9,170 nucleotides of DNA. Origin: JBDTYT01 sp040005555. Its GTDB lineage: Bacteria; Actinomycetota; UBA4738; HRBIN12. The notes beneath the pieces were generated by a model, which was not told the DNA's origin, made no database searches, and saw nothing but the letters and a program-made list of their open reading frames with translations. The position numbers and the translations under genes are program-made. Shown piece after piece: positions 1 through 5,095 of this stretch (position 1 is the first letter of the stretch; each line of letters begins with the position of its first letter). The stretch spans positions 1 through 9,170 of the forward strand of contig JBDTYT010000067.1 of NCBI GenBank assembly GCA_040005555.1. The letters run 5' to 3'.

Positions 1-804
1 ACGATGATGGCCGAGTGGAACCGCATCCTGAACCACCTGATGTTCATGGGCTCGTACCCGCTCGAGCTCGGTGCCATGACCCCGATCTTCTACGCGTTCA
101 TCGAGCGCGAGATGATCCAGGCGCTCATGGAGTCCGCGACGGGCGCTCGGATGCACCACTCGTACGCGCGCGTGGGGGGGTTGAAGGACGACCTGCCGCG
201 CGGGTTCTTGAAGCAGTCGGCCGAAGTGCTGAAGCACGTGCGGAAGAAGCTCATCGACTACGACCACCTCGTGATGGGCAACGAGATCATCTACGCGCGG
301 ACGAAAGGCATCGGCGTGATCCCGCGGGACATGGCGATCGGCTATGGGTGCTCGGGTCCCGTACTCCACGCCTCGGGCGTGGCGATGGATCCACGCAAGG
401 ACGAGCCGTACGAGAAGTACGACGAGGTGGAGTTCCAGGTGCCGGTGGGGCGTAACGGCGACTCGTTCGACCGGCTGTGGGTGCTCGTCCAGCGGATGCA
501 CGAGTCGTGCAAGATCATCGAGCAGTGCATGGAGAAGCTCCCCGCCGGAGACTTCCGCACGTTGAAGTTGCCGAAGAGCCTCAACCTCGAGGGCGAGATC
601 TACGTGCGCACCGAGAACCCGCTCGGGCTCATGGGCTACTACCTCGTCGGCAACGGGAAGAAACAGCCGTACCGCTTGAAGATGCGCACGGCCTCGTTCT
701 CCAACGTGTCGGTCCTGCCCGCGATGCTGCCGGGCAACCTCGTGCCGGATCTCATCGCGATCCTCGGATCGGTCTTCTTCGTCGTTGGCGACGTCGACCG
801 CTAG
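1..804 (+). CDS. nuoD: NADH-quinone oxidoreductase subunit D, 5'-truncated by window edge
   Basis: This is the 49-kDa/Nqo4-type subunit of complex I, in the peripheral arm, where it forms the quinone-binding cavity with NuoB. The reading frame is open from base 1. Aligned by eye to Thermus Nqo4, the first codon corresponds to about residue 118, so roughly 117 N-terminal residues lie upstream, including the quinone-site His and Tyr (Nqo4 His38, Tyr87). Visible family signatures are the ELGAMTP segment, the FYAFIERE helix, GGLKDDLP, GVIPRDMAIGYG, the ASG(V) motif, GDSFDR, the GYYLVGNG and PYRLKMR strands, and the terminal GDVDR. Two cavity positions differ from Nqo4: Asp139 is Glu (bases 64-66), and the near-terminal Asp401 is Phe (775-777). 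No nuo gene follows; the stop overlaps the convergent methyltransferase gene. Identity is very secure; the effect of the substitutions is unknown. Confidence 0.96.
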   Translation, partial: TMMAEWNRILNHLMFMGSYPLELGAMTPIFYAFIEREMIQALMESATGARMHHSYARVGGLKDDLPRGFLKQSAEVLKHVRKKLIDYDHLVMGNEIIYARTKGIGVIPRDMAIGYGCSGPVLHASGVAMDPRKDEPYEKYDEVEFQVPVGRNGDSFDRLWVLVQRMHESCKIIEQCMEKLPAGDFRTLKLPKSLNLEGEIYVRTENPLGLMGYYLVGNGKKQPYRLKMRTASFSNVSVLPAMLPGNLVPDLIAILGSVFFVVGDVDR

Positions 805-810
805 GTCGAC
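793..810. terminator. Hairpin centred on the overlapping nuoD/midA stop codons
   Basis: A perfect 7-bp inverted repeat (GTCGACC, loop GCTA, GGTCGAC) is centred on the shared CTAG. The left arm is made of the codons for the conserved NuoD C-terminal V-D-R. Because it is symmetrical, the same hairpin forms in both convergent transcripts. No T-run follows on either strand, so it is not a classical intrinsic terminator. It could act as a bidirectional pause or termination element or protect the 3' ends. It could also be partly a coincidence of the VDR codons. Confidence 0.35.
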
Positions 811-1925
811 CTGGTTCCACCGGTTGAGGCCGGACCGGACCGGGTCCCAGGGGCCGAGATCCACGACGGAGCGGGAAGTCCCGGCGTCGCGAGGAGGAGC
901 CATCGCAGAGCGCCGAGGCCCGCCGGGTCGATGAGGATGCCCGCCACGCCCCGGCTCTCCCATGCGCCGACCGCCTCTCGGCTCCTCCCGGTCTGGAGCG
1001 CGTCGGTTTGGCGGCGGAGCTGCCCCTCGTTCCATCCTTCGAATCCGAGCGCCAGGAGCGCGTCTCGCTGGGTCACGAGGCCGAGCGACTCGAGACCGCG
1101 TTGCTCGGCCCGGTGCGCGATCGTCCCGAAGTCGACCCCCGCGGTGATGTCCGCGGTGCCGGGTTTGGTCAGCACGTCGGCGTGCATGCGGTGGGACCGA
1201 TATCCGTGCACCGTCCCCGATGCCCTCGGGCCCTCCGATCCGTAGTCGATGAAGAACACGTAGCCACGCTGGAGCCGACCGGCTAGGTCGTTCACGAGTC
1301 GCAGGGCCTCGACGGGCACGATGATCTCGTCGTCGCGGTCCGGCCGGGCCGGGGCCGATGCGAGGAGCTCGTCGTCGCAGGGCGCTTCCACTTCTTGGAA
1401 TCCGTCGCCGGCAAGGCCGACCCTGACCTCGACCGGCCCGTCATCTCCACCGCGGATGCGTCGGAACGGCAGGTTATCGAGGAGCTCGTTCGCGAACACG
1501 CAGACCCCGTCGGCGAGCGGGGTGCCCTCGATGCGCTCGCCGACGCGCAGGTCGAGCTCGCGGAGTCGCTTCCGCGCGCCGGAGCTGCGCTCGAGCGCCT
1601 CGTACGCGAACGGCGGTGTTCCCGCCTGGCGCGCGCCCTCGAGGAGCTGCAGCGCGAGCGTCCCGTCCCCCGCCCCCAGCTCGACGATCGGGAACGGGTC
1701 GGGATCGCCGAGGCCCGAGCGCAAATCGCCGAGCGCGAACCGCAGCAGGTCGGCGAACACCGGATGTACGTGCGGGCTCGTGACGAAGTGGCCCTCCTCG
1801 CCCACGGGAGGCTGCTCGTAGAACCCTCCCGGGCCGTAGAGCGCGTGCTCCATGAACTCGGCGAAGGTGATGGGTCCGTGATCGGCGATCGCAACTCGGA
1901 TCCGATCGGCGGGCGTCTCGATCAT
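801..1925 (-). CDS. SAM-dependent methyltransferase, MidA/NDUFAF7 (DUF185) family
   Basis: This 374-residue class I methyltransferase belongs to the family of mitochondrial NDUFAF7/MidA, which symmetrically dimethylates an arginine of the NDUFS2 (NuoD) subunit during complex I assembly. Visible features are the DUF185 N-terminal block (FAEFMEHALYGPGGFY, then GHFVTSP, residues 21-51), SAM motif I VELGAGDGT (81-89), the family motif FANELLDNLPF (145-154), FFIDYGSEG (225-232), and the GYRSHR and TAGVDFG segments (241-267). ATG at 1925 is preferred over TTG at 1928. There is no Shine-Dalgarno, but a TANNNT box lies exactly 6 bases upstream, suggesting a leaderless mRNA. The last ~25 residues are a Pro/Ser/Gly-rich tail running into the CTAG shared with nuoD. 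Family assignment is strong. That NuoD is the substrate here is inference from the mitochondrial enzyme and from adjacency. Confidence 0.92.
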   Translation of the reverse strand: MIETPADRIRVAIADHGPITFAEFMEHALYGPGGFYEQPPVGEEGHFVTSPHVHPVFADLLRFALGDLRSGLGDPDPFPIVELGAGDGTLALQLLEGARQAGTPPFAYEALERSSGARKRLRELDLRVGERIEGTPLADGVCVFANELLDNLPFRRIRGGDDGPVEVRVGLAGDGFQEVEAPCDDELLASAPARPDRDDEIIVPVEALRLVNDLAGRLQRGYVFFIDYGSEGPRASGTVHGYRSHRMHADVLTKPGTADITAGVDFGTIAHRAEQRGLESLGLVTQRDALLALGFEGWNEGQLRRQTDALQTGRSREAVGAWESRGVAGILIDPAGLGALRWLLLATPGLPAPSWISAPGTRSGPASTGGTRST

Positions 1926-1931
1926 CAACCA

Positions 1932-1937
1932 AGCCTA
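1932..1937 (-). promoter_or_regulatory. Putative -10 box of a leaderless promoter for the methyltransferase
   Basis: On the minus strand TAGGCT matches the actinobacterial TANNNT -10 and is followed by exactly 6 bases and then ATG (1925). Transcription would begin at or next to the A of the start codon, consistent with the missing Shine-Dalgarno. No convincing -35 is seen. Confidence 0.5.
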
Positions 1938-1980
1938 GTCGGCGGCCTGCCTTCGACCCGGTCCTGCCACAATGCGCCAC

Positions 1981-2622
1981 ATGGGAGGAGCCATCCGCAA
2001 GGCGGCGTCGGTGATCGCGGCTCGCGAGGTCGAGGACGGATTCGAGGTGCTCGTGCTCGAGCGGAGCGCCGAGAGCCGGTTCCTGCCCGGGTACGTCGCG
2101 TTCCCAGGAGGCGCGGCCGATAACGGGGACGCCGCGCTCGCGGAGCAATGGTTCGGCTCCGCCGACGAGGCCGCGCGGGCATGCGCCGTGCGGGAGCTCC
2201 TCGAGGAGGTGGGGCTCGCGCTCACGGCGGAGGGTCTGGGGTTCTCGGACGCGCGGGGGCTCGAGGCCGTCGCCTCGGCCCCACCGAGCGCCGGTCAGCT
2301 CAGTCCGATCGCGCACTGGATCGCCCCGCCCGATATCCCCGTCCGCTTCGACGCCAGGTACTTCGCGGTCGAGGCGACCGACGGCGTCGAGCCGCGCCCC
2401 GACGGCATCGAGGCCGCGCGCGCGTGGTGGATCTCCCCCCGCTCGTTGCTCGAGGACTGGGGGGAGGAGCGACGCAAGCTCTACTGGCCGACCCTCTTCA
2501 CGATGCGTGCGATGGCCGAGTGCGACTCGGTGGCCGAGCTGCTCGATCTGCGCATCGCGACGCGCGAGCCCGACGAGGACGAGCTGGGCCGCCTGCCGCG
2601 GTCCACGTTCTGGCAAGGGTGA
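1981..2622 (+). CDS. Nudix hydrolase, NUDT19-like
   Basis: This protein of about 213 residues should cleave a nucleoside-diphosphate-linked substrate. Numbered from ATG 1981, it has an N-terminal strand AASVIAAR, FPGG at 41-44, and the Nudix helix core R-E-L-L-E-E-V-G-L (71-79), matching REUXEEXGU, with the expected Glu eight residues before the core Arg. The Nudix loop carries an insertion of about 16 residues after FPGG. The later blocks (AHWIAPP, RFDARYFAV, AARAWWISP) also resemble the NUDT19 subfamily. The animal member is a peroxisomal CoA diphosphatase; substrate here is unproven. ATG 1972 is an alternative start. I prefer 1981 because a weak CACAAT box at 1968-1973 sits 7 bases upstream, and neither start has a Shine-Dalgarno. 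The TGA shares a base with a possible MBL start (TGATG), indicating an operon. Confidence 0.9.
   Translation: MGGAIRKAASVIAAREVEDGFEVLVLERSAESRFLPGYVAFPGGAADNGDAALAEQWFGSADEAARACAVRELLEEVGLALTAEGLGFSDARGLEAVASAPPSAGQLSPIAHWIAPPDIPVRFDARYFAVEATDGVEPRPDGIEAARAWWISPRSLLEDWGEERRKLYWPTLFTMRAMAECDSVAELLDLRIATREPDEDELGRLPRSTFWQG
2615..2619 (+). promoter_or_regulatory. Ribosome binding site deciding the MBL hydrolase start
   Basis: AAGGG lies 8 bases before ATG 2628 and only 2 bases before ATG 2622, so 2628 is the better-spaced start. The site lies inside the end of the Nudix gene, consistent with translational coupling. Confidence 0.5.
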
Positions 2623-2627
2623 TGCCG

Positions 2628-3491
2628 ATGCGCATCGTCCGCGTGCTGGCCCCTAACCCCGGCGTCCGAGAGCTCGAGGGCACGAACACGTGGATCGTCG
2701 GCGATGCGCCGGCGATCGTCATCGATCCCGGTCCGGTGGACGAAGCCCACCTCCGAGAGGTGAGCGCTGTCGCAGGGCGCGTCGGCGTGATCGTCCTCAC
2801 CCACGATCACCCCGATCACGCGCCGGGTGCCGAGCCGCTCGCGCAGATGACGGGCGCGCCGATCCGCGCGTTCCGTCCGCACGTCGGAGCCGAACGGCTC
2901 CGCGACGCCGAGATCGTGACATCGGGGGACGCGGCGCTGAGGACGGTCGCGACGCCCGGACACACGCCCGACCACGTCGCGTTCTTCGCGCACGACGACG
3001 GTGCCTTGTTCACCGGCGATGCGGTCCTCGGGCGCGGGACGAGCGTGATCGACCCGCCCGAGGGCGACCTGCTGCGGTACCTCCGGTCGCTGGAACGGAT
3101 GCAGGATCTGTCTCCCCGGACCATCTACCCGGGCCACGGGCCGGTTGTCCTGCGCGCGGCCGACAAGCTCGCCGAGTACGTCGCTCATCGGGCGATGCGC
3201 GAGGAGCAGGTGCTGTCCGCACTGAGAGAGGGGGTCTCGACGCCGGAGGAGATGGCGCCGACGATCTACGCGGGATACCCGCCCGAGGTGCACGAGCTCG
3301 CCGTCCGGTCGCTGCTCGCCCACCTGCTGAAGCTCGAGGCGGAGGGGCGCGCCGAGACGCGCGTGAAGGGAGGCGTGACCCGTTGGTCGCTCTCGGAGCC
3401 GCGGTCGTGCGCTCGGTGCGGACGCCCGGTGAAGGGCCGAGCCCTGCTGTGCGGTCCGTGCAGCCTCGCGGTGCTCCAGGAATCCGGCTAG
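2628..3491 (+). CDS. MBL-fold metallo-hydrolase, LACTB2-like, with C-terminal zinc-ribbon-like module
   Basis: This 287-residue metallo-beta-lactamase-fold hydrolase has the complete two-metal site: H59-x-H61-x-D63-H64, H112 in GHTPDH, D131 in FTGDAVLG and H170 in YPGHGP. Residues ~190-245 form the winged-helix-like tail of LACTB2 relatives (STPEEM, YPPEVHELA, LLAHLLKLEAEGR). Mammalian LACTB2 is an endoribonuclease; many bacterial relatives have no assigned substrate. Beyond this tail there is an extra segment with two CxxC pairs (C261/C264 and C275/C278, ten residues between pairs), very probably a structural zinc site. ATG 2622 overlaps the Nudix TGA by one base; ATG 2628 has better Shine-Dalgarno spacing. 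Expression is probably coupled to the Nudix gene, and related substrates are likely. The fold is certain; the substrate is unknown. Confidence 0.93.
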   Translation: MRIVRVLAPNPGVRELEGTNTWIVGDAPAIVIDPGPVDEAHLREVSAVAGRVGVIVLTHDHPDHAPGAEPLAQMTGAPIRAFRPHVGAERLRDAEIVTSGDAALRTVATPGHTPDHVAFFAHDDGALFTGDAVLGRGTSVIDPPEGDLLRYLRSLERMQDLSPRTIYPGHGPVVLRAADKLAEYVAHRAMREEQVLSALREGVSTPEEMAPTIYAGYPPEVHELAVRSLLAHLLKLEAEGRAETRVKGGVTRWSLSEPRSCARCGRPVKGRALLCGPCSLAVLQESG

Positions 3492-3497
3492 GGCGAT

Positions 3498-3821
3498 CTA
3501 CGTGGTGAGCGGGACGGCCGGGCTCGGCTCAGATGTCCGACGGCCCCGGTGGAGTACCGCCCACAGGAGACCGGTCGCGACGAGCATCGCGAACCCCACG
3601 ATCTCGAGACGAAGCGTCATCCGCCGGTCGGGCGCTGACGATGCGACGGGGATCCGGACGCCGGAGGAGGGCGCGATGTGCGTGGCGTCGGAGATACAGG
3701 TCGTTGCGCTGTACCGGTGAAAGGACGACGGACACGCATCAGGAAGCGCGACCGCGGCCACCGTCGCACCGGACAGGAGCATGACGACCACCGTCACCAG
3801 GATGATCAGGCGCTTGCTCAT
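3498..3821 (-). CDS. Small two-helix membrane protein, unknown function
   Basis: I do not recognise this 107-residue protein. A hydrophobic helix at ~5-26 follows a short basic N-terminus (MSKR). It is a signal anchor or a signal peptide with a possible site after A-V-A. A polar loop at 27-69 carries two cysteines (C30, C42) that could form a disulfide outside the cell. A second helix spans ~72-90, followed by a basic patch HRGRR and a Pro/Ser-rich tail. The most likely topology is two transmembrane segments with the loop outside and both ends inside. It is supported as a real gene by a strong AAGGAG six bases before ATG 3821 and by its membrane-protein composition. It lies 79 bases downstream of the crp-type gene on the same strand, so it could be cotranscribed. 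Its stop is 6 bases from that of the convergent MBL gene. Confidence 0.8.
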   Translation of the reverse strand: MSKRLIILVTVVVMLLSGATVAAVALPDACPSSFHRYSATTCISDATHIAPSSGVRIPVASSAPDRRMTLRLEIVGFAMLVATGLLWAVLHRGRRTSEPSPAVPLTT

Positions 3822-3827
3822 CAGCGG

Positions 3828-3833
3828 CTCCTT
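3828..3833 (-). promoter_or_regulatory. Strong Shine-Dalgarno of the small membrane protein gene
   Basis: AAGGAG on the minus strand, 6 bases before ATG 3821. It is the clearest ribosome binding site in the window and the main support for this unknown small gene being real. Confidence 0.7.
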
Positions 3834-3900
3834 GCCGGCCTTCGAGTTCCCTCACAGCCGGGTATCGGCACGTGGCGCTGCGCGCTGAACCCCCCTCACC

Positions 3901-4557
3901 TCACGCTGATCCGCTCCCGCGTTCGCTCCGTTCGAGCGCGTCGACGTCGGGGATCACGAACGTTCGATGCTCCGTTCTCACCAGGCCGCGGGATGCCAGC
4001 GCCCCGAGGCTCCGATTGACCGCTTCGCGTGAGGCGCCCACCATGCGCGCGAGCTCGTCCTGGGTGAGTGGCACGCGCAGCCGGACGCCTCCCGCCGCGT
4101 GGCGGTCGCCGTGATCGAGCGCGAGCTGGCGGAGCCGTCGCGAGACGCGGACCGGCACGTCCTGCGCGAGCGCCTCCTCGAGGGCAGCCGAGGTTCGGTA
4201 GAGGCGCGCGGCGACCAGTCGGAGCAACTCCTCGCCCATCGCGGGATCGCCCTCGATGACCGTGCGGAGCGTGGCCGCCGGGATCTCGACGATCGTGGCC
4301 GATCCCACCGCTCGCGCTTCCACCAGGGAACCGAGCTGTGGACCGTCGGACAGCAACGCCGCCTCGCCGAAGACCTGGCCCGGACCGAGCAGACCGACCA
4401 CGATCTCGCGACCCGCGCGCGTCACCGCTGACAACCGCACGACGCCCGACGCCACGAGGGAGAGCGCGGACACGGGGTCGCCCTGGCGGGTGATCACCTC
4501 CCCGTGACCGAAGCGGCGGGGCATCGAGTCCAAGGTCCGACCGATCGACGCCTCCAC
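3901..4557 (-). CDS. Crp/FNR-family transcriptional regulator with altered cNMP pocket
   Basis: This 218-residue regulator has an N-terminal cyclic-nucleotide-binding-type beta-barrel (~15-105), a dimerisation helix (~106-130) and a C-terminal winged helix (~140-205). Compared by eye with E. coli CRP, the recognition helix keeps Arg180, Glu181 and Arg185 (here R177, E178, R182), so a TGTGA-type half-site is predicted. Thr127-Ser128 of the C-helix are also kept (T122-S123). In the phosphate-binding cassette (64-78) the Gly-Glu is present, but Arg82-Ser83 are L75-G76, so the canonical phosphate contact is lost. GTG 4557 is chosen because TAGGGT lies exactly 6 bases upstream with no Shine-Dalgarno. 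It is divergent from a cNMP-binding gene 93 bases away. In position it resembles the actinobacterial crp locus. It may bind cyclic nucleotide weakly, bind another ligand, or act without one. Confidence 0.92.
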   Translation of the reverse strand: MEASIGRTLDSMPRRFGHGEVITRQGDPVSALSLVASGVVRLSAVTRAGREIVVGLLGPGQVFGEAALLSDGPQLGSLVEARAVGSATIVEIPAATLRTVIEGDPAMGEELLRLVAARLYRTSAALEEALAQDVPVRVSRRLRQLALDHGDRHAAGGVRLRVPLTQDELARMVGASREAVNRSLGALASRGLVRTEHRTFVIPDVDALERSERGSGSA

Positions 4558-4563
4558 TACCGG

Positions 4564-4569
4564 ACCCTA
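4564..4569 (-). promoter_or_regulatory. Putative -10 box of a leaderless promoter for the Crp-type gene
   Basis: On the minus strand TAGGGT fits TANNNT and is followed by exactly 6 bases and then GTG (4557). There is no Shine-Dalgarno and no convincing -35. Confidence 0.5.
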
Positions 4570-4591
4570 GCGCGCGGCACCGACATCTCCT

Positions 4592-4620
4592 TCGACACGG
4601 AGGCCCGCGGCGGGTAGGCT
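4592..4620 (+). promoter_or_regulatory. Sigma-70-type promoter of the stand-alone cNMP-binding gene
   Basis: TCGACA (4592-4597, 5 of 6 to TTGACA), a 17-base spacer, and TAGGCT (4615-4620). Transcription would start near 4627, giving a leader of about 24 bases that includes a Shine-Dalgarno. It lies in the 93-base divergent region whose other promoter drives the Crp-type gene, so binding by that regulator could affect both. No clear TGTGA-N6-TCACA site is visible. Confidence 0.5.
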
Positions 4621-4636
4621 CCAGCCGTCGTCGTTC

Positions 4637-4644
4637 GAAAGGGA
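4637..4644 (+). promoter_or_regulatory. Shine-Dalgarno deciding the GTG start at 4651
   Basis: GAAAGGGA sits 6 bases before GTG 4651 and supports that start. The divergent Crp-type gene has no such site. Confidence 0.55.
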
Positions 4645-4650
4645 CCGGTC

Positions 4651-5073
4651 GTGAGCGATCGAGCACGCGAGGCCATCGCCCAAGTGCCGCTGTTCTCGAG
4701 TCTGTCGCCCCGGTACCTGAAACGCTTGGCCGGTCTCACCGAGGAGCAGCGCTTCATGTCGGACGCGACCGTGGTGAAGGAAGGCGAGATCGGCGACACC
4801 TTCTACGTCATCATGGAGGGCGAGGCCAAGGTCGTGAACGGTGCCGGCCGCGTCGTCAACCGCCTCTACCCGGGCGATATCTTCGGCGAGATCTCCTTGT
4901 TGGACGGTGGGGCTCGCACGGCCAGCGTGGTCGCCGAGACACCGTTGACGGCGCTCGGGCTGCGTCGGAAGGACTTCATGAAGATGCTCCAGCTCGAGCC
5001 GAGCGTAGCCGTGAAGCTCCTCCATCACACCGCTGGGCTGCTGCGGCAGCTCGAGCGCTCGAGAACGAAGTAG
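4651..5073 (+). CDS. Stand-alone cyclic-nucleotide-binding domain protein
   Basis: This 140-residue protein consists of one cNMP-binding domain with helices at each end and no DNA-binding, kinase or membrane domain. The N-terminal helix and the FSSLSPRYLKRLAGL segment (15-29) match the start of Crp/PKA-type domains. The barrel includes VVKEGEIGDTFYVIMEGEAKV (41-61; the G-D-T-F-Y-V-I-x-x-G signature). The phosphate-binding cassette at 79-93 is complete: Gly79-Glu80, then Arg89-Thr90-Ala91. It should therefore bind cAMP or cGMP. C-terminal helices follow (108-137) and end in a basic tail (RSRTK). It is probably cytoplasmic and may act by binding a partner. The divergent Crp-type gene, whose own pocket lacks the Arg, is an obvious candidate, but this is inference. 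Confidence 0.9.
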   Translation: MSDRAREAIAQVPLFSSLSPRYLKRLAGLTEEQRFMSDATVVKEGEIGDTFYVIMEGEAKVVNGAGRVVNRLYPGDIFGEISLLDGGARTASVVAETPLTALGLRRKDFMKMLQLEPSVAVKLLHHTAGLLRQLERSRTK

Positions 5074-5083
5074 GCCCGCTCGG

Positions 5084-5089
5084 TACCCT
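5084..5089 (+). promoter_or_regulatory. Putative -10 box of a leaderless promoter for the 120-residue unknown gene
   Basis: TACCCT fits TANNNT and is followed by exactly 6 bases and then ATG 5096. It lies in the 22-base gap after the cNMP-binding gene, where there is no Shine-Dalgarno. No -35 is seen. The gene may also be read from the upstream promoter. Confidence 0.45.
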
Positions 5090-5095
5090 GTCGCC

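Noticed and set aside
1474..2616. 380-codon minus-strand open frame across the methyltransferase and Nudix genes
   Set aside because: It overlaps two genes with clear motifs, and its product is Arg/Gly-rich with no recognisable domain. It is typical of high-GC shadow frames.
2148..2621. N-terminal extension of the MBL reading frame through the Nudix gene (frame open from 2148 to 3491)
   Set aside because: The extension is Arg/Ala/Gly-rich out-of-frame translation of the Nudix gene, which has a full Nudix motif in its own frame. MBL homology begins at about 2622-2628, where ATG codons and AAGGG are found.
3822..3900. Terminator or promoter in the 79-base gap between the Crp-type and membrane-protein genes
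   Set aside because: Only weak 4-bp inverted repeats (for example GCCG-GGTAT-CGGC) and an isolated TCACA half-site are visible; there is no TANNNT box with good spacing and no T-run.
4490..4500. GTGATCAC palindrome inside the Crp-type gene as a CRP operator
   Set aside because: It lacks the 6-base spacer of TGTGA-N6-TCACA, lies inside coding sequence, and such short palindromes are expected by chance.
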